From the NCBI RefSeq assembly GCF_014653695.1, contig NZ_BNAR01000007.1:408752-472751 (forward strand): DNA of 64,000 nt, in the 5' to 3' direction. Numbering within the stretch: position 1 is the stretch's first letter; each line of letters starts with the position of its first letter. This DNA comes from Lentzea cavernae. Its GTDB lineage: Bacteria; Actinomycetota; Actinomycetes; Mycobacteriales; Pseudonocardiaceae. A program made the translations under genes and the position numbers. Positions 1-7,053 of this stretch are shown here, in pieces. The notes beneath the pieces were generated by a model. That model searched no databases. It was not told the DNA's origin and saw nothing but the letters and a program-made list of their open reading frames with translations.

Positions 1-285
1 CGTCGACACGAACGTCTTGGTGATGCTGCCGACGCGGAACCTGCCGTTGTCCGGCACCGGGCGGTCGCCGTCCAGCTCGGCCTTGCCGGAGGTGGCGGTG
101 AAGCGCTGCCGCCCGTCCACGACCCTCGCCTGCACGCCGAGCGCCGCCCCGCTCCGCGTGATCTGGTCCAGTGCCTGCTGGACGGCCTTGCGGTCCGTGC
201 CCGACGTGTCCGCCGAGGCGACGCCCGCGGTGGTCAGAGCCAGCAGGCTCGCTGCGGTGACTGTGGCTACCAATCGAATCCCCAT
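1..285 (-). CDS. Secreted serine hydrolase (beta-lactamase/D-Ala carboxypeptidase family), partial
   Basis: Only the first 95 residues lie in the window; the gene runs off the left edge. It starts at an ATG at 285 and opens with a basic n-region, a hydrophobic core and an AxA-type cleavage site near residue 25, a typical signal peptide. The class C beta-lactamase SxxK motif (SITK, residues 87-90) sits just before the edge. The sequence closely parallels the next gene, including the spacing from signal peptide to SITK and the shared phrase NGRFR, so the two look like a tandem duplication. Family members are extracytoplasmic serine enzymes acting on peptidoglycan stem peptides, esters or D-amino-acid amides; the substrate here is unknown. 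Confidence 0.85.
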   Translation of the reverse strand, partial: MGIRLVATVTAASLLALTTAGVASADTSGTDRKAVQQALDQITRSGAALGVQARVVDGRQRFTATSGKAELDGDRPVPDNGRFRVGSITKTFVST

Positions 286-367
286 GCCCCCACCTTGGCG
301 AGGCGCGGCACACCTCCGCATCCACCTTCAGTCGTACGGAGTCCCTAGGGGTTTTGCTGAGAGACCT

Positions 368-1450
368 CTAGCAGAAGATCTCGTTGACCAGCTTGCCGTA
401 GGCGTTCGCCGGGTCGCCGGTGCCGACACCGGCGCTGATGGAGAGCTCCACCCGGCGCTTCAGGTCCGGGGTCGAGTAGGCGTAGCTCGAGAAGCCCGGC
501 ACACCACCGGGGTGGCCGATGATCGTGGTGCCGCACGGGGCCTTCTCCACGAAGACGCCGAGGCCGTAGTCGGTGCTCACCGCGGTGGTCTTCGTCAGTT
601 CGGTCTGCTGGGCGGGCTGCAGCAGCCTGCCGGTGAGCAGCGCGGCGTAGAAGGTGTCGAGGTCGCGGGTGGTCGTGATGACGTCACCGGCCGCCCAGAA
701 GACGGACGGGTTCCAGCGGGTGGTGTCGATCGGCTGCCCGTTCACGACGCCGTACGAGTGGGCGTGCGGGCCGCGGATCTCCACGTCGTCGCCGGGGAAC
801 GTGGTGTCGTTGAGGCGCAACGGCTTCAGGATGCGCCGCTCGACGGCCTCCTCGTACGGCCTGCCGGTGGTCTTCTCGATCAGCAGGCCGAGGACGACGT
901 AGTTGGTGTTGGAGTAGTTCCACCTCGTGCCGGGTTCGAAGTCCAGCGGCCTGCCGGTGGAGATCGCGACGAGCTCCCGCGGCGACCAGCTCCGGTAGCG
1001 GATCTCCTCGAAGCCCTGCGGGTCGAACGCGAGGGCGTCGGTGTAGTTGTAGAGCCCGCCGGTCATCTGGAGCAGGTGGCGGACGGTGACCCGGCCGTCG
1101 ATCAGGCCCGGCAGGTAGCGGTCGACGGGCGCGTCCAGCGAGATCCTGCCCTCGCCGGCGAGCTGCAGGACGACGGTCGAGGTGAAGGACTTGGTGATGC
1201 TGCCCGCGCGGAACCGGCCGTTGAGCGGCACCGGGCGCGGCTTGTCCATCTCGGCGGTGCCGGACCGCGCGGTGAAGTGGGTCCGGCCGTCGGTGATCCG
1301 GGCCTGGGTGCCCTGGGCGACCCCGACCGCGACGAGTTCGTCCAGCCCCTCCTGGACGATCCTCCGGTCGACCCCCGTCTCCTCGGCGACGGCGGTGCCG
1401 GTGAAGAGCAGGCTGAATGCGGCGATGGCGGCTGGCAAGCGTTTCCCCAT
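368..1450 (-). CDS. Secreted serine hydrolase, class C beta-lactamase-like
   Basis: The product is 360 residues, the usual length for Beta-lactamase (PF00144) proteins of the D-alanyl-D-alanine carboxypeptidase type. A signal peptide covers about residues 1-22. The three family motifs are visible: SITK at 84-87 (nucleophile Ser84, Lys87), YSN at 179-181, and HPGG at 313-316 in the place of the KTG/HxG box. The ATG at 1450 is chosen because it opens directly into the signal peptide; the longer reading frame upstream is antisense-like sequence. It lies 82 nt upstream of its truncated paralogue on the same strand. Likely secreted and acting on cell-wall peptides or amides; the exact substrate cannot be read from sequence. 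Confidence 0.9.
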   Translation of the reverse strand: MGKRLPAAIAAFSLLFTGTAVAEETGVDRRIVQEGLDELVAVGVAQGTQARITDGRTHFTARSGTAEMDKPRPVPLNGRFRAGSITKSFTSTVVLQLAGEGRISLDAPVDRYLPGLIDGRVTVRHLLQMTGGLYNYTDALAFDPQGFEEIRYRSWSPRELVAISTGRPLDFEPGTRWNYSNTNYVVLGLLIEKTTGRPYEEAVERRILKPLRLNDTTFPGDDVEIRGPHAHSYGVVNGQPIDTTRWNPSVFWAAGDVITTTRDLDTFYAALLTGRLLQPAQQTELTKTTAVSTDYGLGVFVEKAPCGTTIIGHPGGVPGFSSYAYSTPDLKRRVELSISAGVGTGDPANAYGKLVNEIFC

Positions 1451-1464
1451 GCCACCACAACGCG

Positions 1465-2745
1465 TCAATACGGACGTTTTGCTGCGTTCATGGCCGAAAC
1501 GAGCATGGGACGCACTTTCGGCCAGTGCACGTCCTGCTGGCACGAGAACGCCGGCAGGAAGCCGCCGCACCGGCCCGAGCTCGCGCCGATCTCCCAGACG
1601 AAGCTGGGCACGCCCAGGTCGTCGTACACCCAGTCGTCCGTGGCGCCGGAGGCGTTGTAGAGCACCTCGCCGGGCTGGCCCGCGGTGAAGCCGGACAGCG
1701 CGGCCATGTCGTTCGCGATCTTGCGCAGCGCGGCGTCGTTGCCCGTCTTCTGCGTGCTCCAGCCCCACGGGAAGAGCACGTAGTCGCCGTAGCTGTGCAT
1801 GGAGATCACTGCGCCGGTCGTGTCGGCGGAGGCGGTCGCGGTGTCACCGGGCGCGCGGGTGTCGCGGTAGAGCTTGCGCCACAACGACTCCAGCGCCTGG
1901 ACCTCCACTTCGGAGTCGGCGCGCGTGCCCTGGTAGGTCTCGCTGCACTTGTTCCTGGACGAGCCGACCTCGCCCCAGTGCGAGCCGGCGTTGCGGTTGA
2001 GGTCGACGCCACGGGGGCCGGAGGTGCAGGTGCCGTTCGCGTTCTTGCGCTGCAGGACGGGCGTGTCACCGCCGGACTCGACGATCTCGACGCCGTCCGG
2101 GTTGGCGATCGGCACGACCCAGACCTCGACGGCGTCGAGCATCGCGGTGAGGTCCTGCGAGCCGACCAGGTCGTCGACGAACCGCCACGCCATGTCGCCG
2201 GTGGTGATCTCCCTGGCGTGGAGCTGGCCCATCACGAACAGGCGCGGCTTCGGCGCGGTGGGCGTCAGCGCGCAGTCGCCCGGGCTCTTCCGGGTGATGC
2301 AGACGGCTTTCAGGTCGTAACCGCCGCTGCCCTGCGTCTTGCGCCAGGAGTCGCCGTAGTCGACGACGGTCGCGAGGCCGGGGTGGGCGCGAGCGACCTC
2401 GTCGAGGTGGGCGAGGTGCGCGGTGATGGTCCGGTAGCCGCCGTAGTAGGTCGTGCCCGCGAGCGACCGCGGCTCCCGCTGCGATGGAGGCGTCACCGTC
2501 TCGACGGTGGACCCGTAGCCGTCGGCGCGCAGCTCCTGGGAGGTCCGCGGGCCGCCGACGACGAACAGGTCGGCGCCGTCGCGCTGTTCCAGCACGTCGT
2601 AGCCGAGGCCCAGCAACCGTTGCGCGGAATCACCCATCGGTGCCGGCACGCGCAGCACGTACGTCGCTTGTGGACCTTCCGCCGGAGCCGGTGCTGGGCT
2701 GAGGAGGAGGGCCAGGCAGGCGAGCAGGGCGACAGCGGTCCGCAT
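1465..2745 (-). CDS. Secreted M14 zinc carboxypeptidase
   Basis: A 426-residue protein with a signal peptide (about residues 1-22), a roughly 75-residue propeptide-like stretch, then an M14 peptidase domain. Zinc ligands are visible as HARE (His176, Glu179) and the later SMHSYG (His317), and the general-base Glu is in FVWEIG (Glu385). The substrate-side motifs NPDG and DLNRN are also present. These features define an intact carboxypeptidase A/T-like enzyme that removes C-terminal residues from peptides outside the cell. The ATG at 2745 is selected because it immediately precedes the signal sequence. Its stop is 15 nt from the start of the serine hydrolase gene on the same strand, so the secreted enzymes may be co-transcribed. 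Confidence 0.92.
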   Translation of the reverse strand: MRTAVALLACLALLLSPAPAPAEGPQATYVLRVPAPMGDSAQRLLGLGYDVLEQRDGADLFVVGGPRTSQELRADGYGSTVETVTPPSQREPRSLAGTTYYGGYRTITAHLAHLDEVARAHPGLATVVDYGDSWRKTQGSGGYDLKAVCITRKSPGDCALTPTAPKPRLFVMGQLHAREITTGDMAWRFVDDLVGSQDLTAMLDAVEVWVVPIANPDGVEIVESGGDTPVLQRKNANGTCTSGPRGVDLNRNAGSHWGEVGSSRNKCSETYQGTRADSEVEVQALESLWRKLYRDTRAPGDTATASADTTGAVISMHSYGDYVLFPWGWSTQKTGNDAALRKIANDMAALSGFTAGQPGEVLYNASGATDDWVYDDLGVPSFVWEIGASSGRCGGFLPAFSCQQDVHWPKVRPMLVSAMNAAKRPY

Positions 2746-2840
2746 GATCAACGATGATGGGCCGTTCGGCTGATCATCGCCAGTCCGTTCGACCGACCGG
2801 ATGATTACCGTCCGGTTTTTGGGACACCACGGGCAACCAC

Positions 2841-2870
2841 TTGGCGGGCTGTGACGAAAATCAATAACAT
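2841..2870 (+). promoter_or_regulatory. Predicted sigma70-type promoter
   Basis: TTGGCG (2841-2846) and TAACAT (2865-2870) are separated by 18 nt and lie in a locally A/T-richer patch between two minus-strand genes. They point right, towards a tiny ORF at 2919. Nothing else on the plus strand needs a promoter here. Confidence 0.4.
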
Positions 2871-2918
2871 TCCGGCTGGCATCGCAGAAGTTGTTGTGCA
2901 GAAGCGGGAGCGCAAGCC

Positions 2919-3029
2919 ATGGACCACCTTTACAACGACGGTGTCGCCGAGATCTCCTTCCCCTGACGGGGTTCCGTCGCGGACGACGACGAGGGGCTGG
3001 AGCCGACGATCGTGCGCAGCGTGGACTGA
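2919..3029 (+). other. Possible very short gene (15 codons) with an in-frame continuation after TGA
   Basis: An ATG at 2919 follows GGGAG by 8 nt and opens a 15-residue peptide, MDHLYNDGVAEISFP, ending in TGA at 2964-2966. The same frame then continues open for another 20 codons (an acidic stretch, DDDEGLEP, then VRSVD) to a second TGA at 3027-3029. The region has its own predicted promoter at 2841-2870. It could be a short peptide gene, a 36-residue gene with a nonsense mutation, or chance. I do not recognise a family. It ends 6 nt before the 3' end of the opposing helicase gene. Confidence 0.25.
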
Positions 3030-3035
3030 CGAAAC

Positions 3036-5207
3036 TCAGGCCGTCCGCGCGGTCCTCAGGCGGTGGGCCAGCGCCGTGTGGCGGCGGCCCGCCCCGACCG
3101 TGCGCACCGCCTGGCCGATGGCCCGTTTGCTGCCCACGAGCACCACGAGCTTCTTCGCGCGCGTGACGGCGGTGTAGAGCAGGTTCCGTTGCAGCATCAT
3201 CCACGCGCTGGTCGTGATCGGGATGACCACGCACGGGTACTCGCTGCCCTGGGAGCGGTGGATGGTCATGGCGTAGGCGTGGCTGAGCTCGTCCAGCTCG
3301 GAGAACTCGTAGTCGACCTCTTCGTCCTCGTCGGTGCGGATGGTGAGCTTCTGCTCGACGGTGTCGAGGCCGATCACCACGCCCAGGGTGCCGTTGAAGA
3401 CGCCGTTGCGGCCCTTGTCGTAGTTGTTGCGGATCTGGGTGACCTTGTCGCCGAGCTTGAACACCCTGCCGCCGAAGCGCTTCTCGGGCAGGTTGTCCCT
3501 GGACGGCGTCAGCGCCTCCTGGAGCACGGTGTTGAGCGCGCCCGCACCGGCGGGGCCGCGGTGCATCGGGGCGAGGACCTGGATGTCCTTGCGCGGGTCG
3601 AGCCCGAACTTGCGCGGGATGCGGTTCGCGACGACGTCCACGGTCAGCGCGGCCGCGTCCTCGGCCTCGTCGGCGCTGAAGAGGAAGAAGTCCGGCACAC
3701 CCTGGACGATGGGGTAGTCGCCGCTGTTGATGCGGTGGGCGTTCGTGACGACGCCGGACTCCTGGGCCTGGCGGAAGATGTGCGTGAGCCGGACGTTCGG
3801 GATCGGGCTGCCCTGCGCGAGCACGTCCCTGAGCACCTCCCCCGCGCCGACGCTCGGCAGCTGGTCGACGTCTCCCACCAGCAGCAGGTGCGCGCCGGGC
3901 GGGACGGCCTTCACGAGCTTGTTGGCCAGCAACAGGTCCAGCATCGAGGCCTCGTCGACGACCACGAGGTCGGCGTCGAGCGGGTGGTCGCGGTCGTACG
4001 CCGCGTCGCCGCCGGGCTTGAGCTCGAGCAGGCGGTGGACGGTGCGGGCCTCGTGGCCGGTGAGCTCGGTGAGGCGCTTGGCCGCGCGTCCGGTGGGGGC
4101 GGCCAGGACGATCTTGGCCCGTTTCGCCTGGGCGAGCCGGACGATCGAGCGGACCGTGAAGCTCTTGCCGCAGCCGGGACCGCCGGTCAGCACGGCGACC
4201 TTCTGCGTCAGCGCGAGCTTGACCGCCGCCGCCTGGTGTTCCTCGAGGTCGGTGCCGAGCCAGGCCAGGGCCTTGTCCCAGTCGACGGTCGCGAAGCTCG
4301 GCATGCGGTCGTCGTCGCTGTGCAGCAGGCGTTTGAGCTGCGCGGCCATGGAGATCTCGGCGCGGTGGAACGGGACCAGGTAGATCGCGATCTCGTCGTC
4401 CGGCAGCTCCTCGCGGACCACGCCTTCCTCCTCGACCAGTTCGCCGAGGCAGTCGATGACCAGCCCGGTGTCGACCTGGAGGATCTTGATGGCGTCCGCG
4501 ATGAGGGCCTGTTCCGGCAGGTAGCAGTTGCCGTCGGTGGTGGCCTCGGAGAGCGTGAACTGCAGCCCGGCCTTCACGCGCTGCGGGCTGTCGTGCGGGA
4601 TGCCGACGGCCTTGGCGATCACGTCGGCGGTCTTGAAGCCGATCCCCCACACGTCGCCCGCGAGGCGGTACGGCTCGTCCCTGACCACGTCGATGGACTT
4701 GTCCCCGTACTGCTTGTAGACGCGGACGGCGAGGCTCGTGGAGACGCCGACGCCCTGCAGGAAGACCATGACCTCCTTGATGGCCTTCTGCTCCTCCCAG
4801 GCGTCGGCGATGAGCTTGGTGCGCTTCGGGCCGAGCTTCGGGACCTCGATCAGTCTCTGCGGCTCGTGCTCGATGACCTCCAGGGCGTTCACGCCGAAGT
4901 GGGTGACGATCTTGTCCGCGAGCACCGGGCCGATGCCCTTGATCAGGCCGGAGCCGAGGTAGCGGCGGATGCCCTGGATCGTCGCGGGCAGGATCGTCGT
5001 GTAGTCGTCGACGTGGAACTGCTTGCCGTACTGCGGGTGCGAGCCCCAGGTGCCGCGCATGCGGATCGACTCGCCCGGCTGCGCGCCGAGCAGCGCGCCG
5101 ACGACCGTGACCAGGTCACCTCGGCCCGTGTCGACCTTGGCGACGGTGTAGCCGTTGTCCTCGTTGGCGTACGTGATCCTCTCCAGGACCGCTTCGAGGA
5201 CGTTCAT
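3036..5207 (-). CDS. recD2: RecD2-like ATP-dependent DNA helicase
   Basis: A 723-residue SF1B helicase matching RecD2/TraA-type proteins that work without RecBC. The N-terminal 80 residues resemble the small beta-barrel (OB-like) domain, followed by helix-hairpin-helix segments around residues 85-210 (for example GSGLIKGIGP). Walker A is GGPGCGKS near 342-349, Walker B is VVVDEAS near 415, and the C-terminal 2B/UvrD_C-like region carries the TIHRSQGSEYP motif near 640. It should unwind DNA 5' to 3' in repair or replication-stress processing in the cytoplasm. The ATG at 5207 is the natural start and agrees with the N-terminal domain. It is divergent from the response regulator at 5292. Confidence 0.93.
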   Translation of the reverse strand: MNVLEAVLERITYANEDNGYTVAKVDTGRGDLVTVVGALLGAQPGESIRMRGTWGSHPQYGKQFHVDDYTTILPATIQGIRRYLGSGLIKGIGPVLADKIVTHFGVNALEVIEHEPQRLIEVPKLGPKRTKLIADAWEEQKAIKEVMVFLQGVGVSTSLAVRVYKQYGDKSIDVVRDEPYRLAGDVWGIGFKTADVIAKAVGIPHDSPQRVKAGLQFTLSEATTDGNCYLPEQALIADAIKILQVDTGLVIDCLGELVEEEGVVREELPDDEIAIYLVPFHRAEISMAAQLKRLLHSDDDRMPSFATVDWDKALAWLGTDLEEHQAAAVKLALTQKVAVLTGGPGCGKSFTVRSIVRLAQAKRAKIVLAAPTGRAAKRLTELTGHEARTVHRLLELKPGGDAAYDRDHPLDADLVVVDEASMLDLLLANKLVKAVPPGAHLLLVGDVDQLPSVGAGEVLRDVLAQGSPIPNVRLTHIFRQAQESGVVTNAHRINSGDYPIVQGVPDFFLFSADEAEDAAALTVDVVANRIPRKFGLDPRKDIQVLAPMHRGPAGAGALNTVLQEALTPSRDNLPEKRFGGRVFKLGDKVTQIRNNYDKGRNGVFNGTLGVVIGLDTVEQKLTIRTDEDEEVDYEFSELDELSHAYAMTIHRSQGSEYPCVVIPITTSAWMMLQRNLLYTAVTRAKKLVVLVGSKRAIGQAVRTVGAGRRHTALAHRLRTARTA

Positions 5208-5291
5208 GGGGCGAACCTACCCCGCGGGTCTGCACACGATCTTCACAACTTGTCCCGGCGTCCTCCACGACATACCCATAAAGTCGCCGCC

Positions 5292-5966
5292 ATGACAGGT
5301 CAGCGCAGGGTGCTCGTCGTGGAGGACGACATCACGATCGCCGAGTCCGTGGCCGCGCGGCTGCGTGCTGAGGGCTTCGAGGTGGCCGTCGCCCACGACG
5401 GGCCGTCCGGGGTGGCGTTCGCCGCCTCGTTCCTGCCCGACCTGGTGGTTCTCGACGTGATGCTGCCGGGGTTCGACGGGCTCGAGGTGTGCCGGCGGAT
5501 CCAGGCGTCGCGGTCGGTGCCGGTGCTGATGCTCACCGCGCGGGGGGACGAGACCGACCTGCTGGTCGGGCTCGCCGTGGGGGCCGACGACTACCTGACG
5601 AAGCCGTTCTCGATGCGCGAGCTCGCGGCACGGGTGCACGTGCTGCTGCGGCGGGTGTCGCGGGCGGTGTCGTCGCGGTCGCTGGAGCTGGGTGATCTCC
5701 TGATCGACCTGGCGTCGCGGCGGGTGTCGCGGTCGGGCGTCGAGGCGCATCTGACGCCGACCGAGTACGACCTGCTGGTGTTCCTGGCCGAGCGCCCCTC
5801 CGCCGTGCAGGCCCGCGAGCGGTTGCTGGCGGAGGCGTGCGGGTGGCACGAGGGGGCGTCGTCGCGGACGGTCGACTCGCACGTGAAGGCGCTGCGCCGC
5901 AAGCTCGGCGCCGACCTGATCCGGACCGTGCACGGCGTGGGGTACGCGTTGGAGGTACCCCGGTGA
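5292..5966 (+). CDS. OmpR-family two-component response regulator
   Basis: A 224-residue regulator. The receiver domain (about 1-120) has the acidic pair EDD at 11-13, the phosphoacceptor Asp55 in VVLDVMLPG, and the conserved Lys in TKPFS near 104. A winged-helix Trans_reg_C domain follows (about 130-222, with TPTEYDLLVFL and the C-terminal RTVHGVGYAL hairpin). It is expected to bind DNA after phosphorylation by the histidine kinase immediately downstream, whose GTG start overlaps this stop by 4 nt (GTGA). Target genes are not evident from sequence. The ATG at 5292 lies 85 nt from the divergent helicase gene. Confidence 0.95.
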   Translation: MTGQRRVLVVEDDITIAESVAARLRAEGFEVAVAHDGPSGVAFAASFLPDLVVLDVMLPGFDGLEVCRRIQASRSVPVLMLTARGDETDLLVGLAVGADDYLTKPFSMRELAARVHVLLRRVSRAVSSRSLELGDLLIDLASRRVSRSGVEAHLTPTEYDLLVFLAERPSAVQARERLLAEACGWHEGASSRTVDSHVKALRRKLGADLIRTVHGVGYALEVPR

Positions 5967-6961
5967 AGCGCGTGCTCGAGCTGCTCGACATGCTGCCGCG
6001 CCCGCTGGACTCGGTGCGGTCGATCAAGCTCAAGCTCGGGATCGTGATCGTGGTGTCCGGGTGCGTGTCGTTCGCGTACTTCCGCTACGTGACCGGCTGG
6101 CTGCCACCCCGGACGACGCTGATCGCCCTGGTGCTGGGCCTGCTGACCTCGCAGCTGCTCGCGCACGGCATGACCTCGCCGTTGCGGGAGATGACCTCCG
6201 CCGCCCGCTCGATGGCCTCCGGGGACTACTCGCGGTCGGTGCGCGTCTCGTCGTCCGACGAGGTCGGGCAGCTCGCCGAGGCGTTCACGGTGATGGCCGC
6301 GGACCTGGCCGCCGCCGACCAGCAGCGGCGCGAGCTGATCGCGAACGTGTCGCACGAGCTGCGAACGCCGATCTCGGCGTTGCAGGCCGTGCTGGAGAAC
6401 GTGGTGGACGGCGTGGCGGTCGCCGACGCGGCCACCATGCGGACCGCCCTGGCGCAGACCGAGCGGCTGGGCCGGCTGGTCACCGAGCTGCTGGACCTGT
6501 CGAAGATCGACGCCGGGGTGCTGTCGCTGAACCGGGAGACGTTGCCGGTGTCCTCCCTGGCGGCCGACGTGGTGGCGGAGGCCGCCGTGGCCGCCCCCTC
6601 CGCCGCGTTCTCGATCGACGTGCCGGCTGATCTGACTGTTTTCGCTGACGGGGAGCGGCTGCACCAGGTGCTCGTGAACCTGGTGGACAACGCGGCCCGG
6701 CACGGACCCACCGGGGGGTTGGTGTCCGTGACCGGGTACGCGTCCGCTTCGAGCGTGGTGCTGGAGGTCCGGGACGAGGGGCCCGGCATCGCGCCGGCCG
6801 ACCGCTCGCGGATCTTCGAGAGGTTCACCCGAGGGGAGAGGGCGGGCGGTGGCGGGACCGGGCTCGGGCTCGCCATCGCCCGGTGGGTGGTGGACCTGCA
6901 CGGCGGCACGATCGCCGTCGTGGAACCCGGGTCCTGCATCCAGGTGACCTTGCCTCGCTGA
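5963..6961 (+). CDS. Sensor histidine kinase (HAMP, HisKA, HATPase)
   Basis: A 332-residue membrane kinase. Two transmembrane helices (about residues 22-41 and 53-68) are separated by only about 10 extracytoplasmic residues, so it probably senses within the membrane or through a partner rather than with an outer domain. A HAMP linker follows (70-122), then HisKA with the phosphorylated His131 in NVSHELRTP, and an HATPase_c domain with the N box (NLVDNAARHG), G1 (DEGPGIAP) and G2 (GGGTGLGLAI). The GTG start at 5963 overlaps the regulator's stop by 4 nt, giving translational coupling. It phosphorylates the OmpR-type partner encoded upstream. Confidence 0.94.
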   Translation: MKRVLELLDMLPRPLDSVRSIKLKLGIVIVVSGCVSFAYFRYVTGWLPPRTTLIALVLGLLTSQLLAHGMTSPLREMTSAARSMASGDYSRSVRVSSSDEVGQLAEAFTVMAADLAAADQQRRELIANVSHELRTPISALQAVLENVVDGVAVADAATMRTALAQTERLGRLVTELLDLSKIDAGVLSLNRETLPVSSLAADVVAEAAVAAPSAAFSIDVPADLTVFADGERLHQVLVNLVDNAARHGPTGGLVSVTGYASASSVVLEVRDEGPGIAPADRSRIFERFTRGERAGGGGTGLGLAIARWVVDLHGGTIAVVEPGSCIQVTLPR

Positions 6962-7053
6962 CCTGGGCTTTTTGCCTCTGGACGACTTGATGTCCGCACC
7001 GCTGTGACGGTGTGGCGGTGACGCACGCCCGTGTTCGGGCTTGGGAGAGAGCT

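Noticed and set aside
3063..5966. Long plus-strand open frame over the RecD2 gene
   Set aside because: It is the antisense of a well-supported helicase gene; only its last 225 codons (the response regulator) are real.
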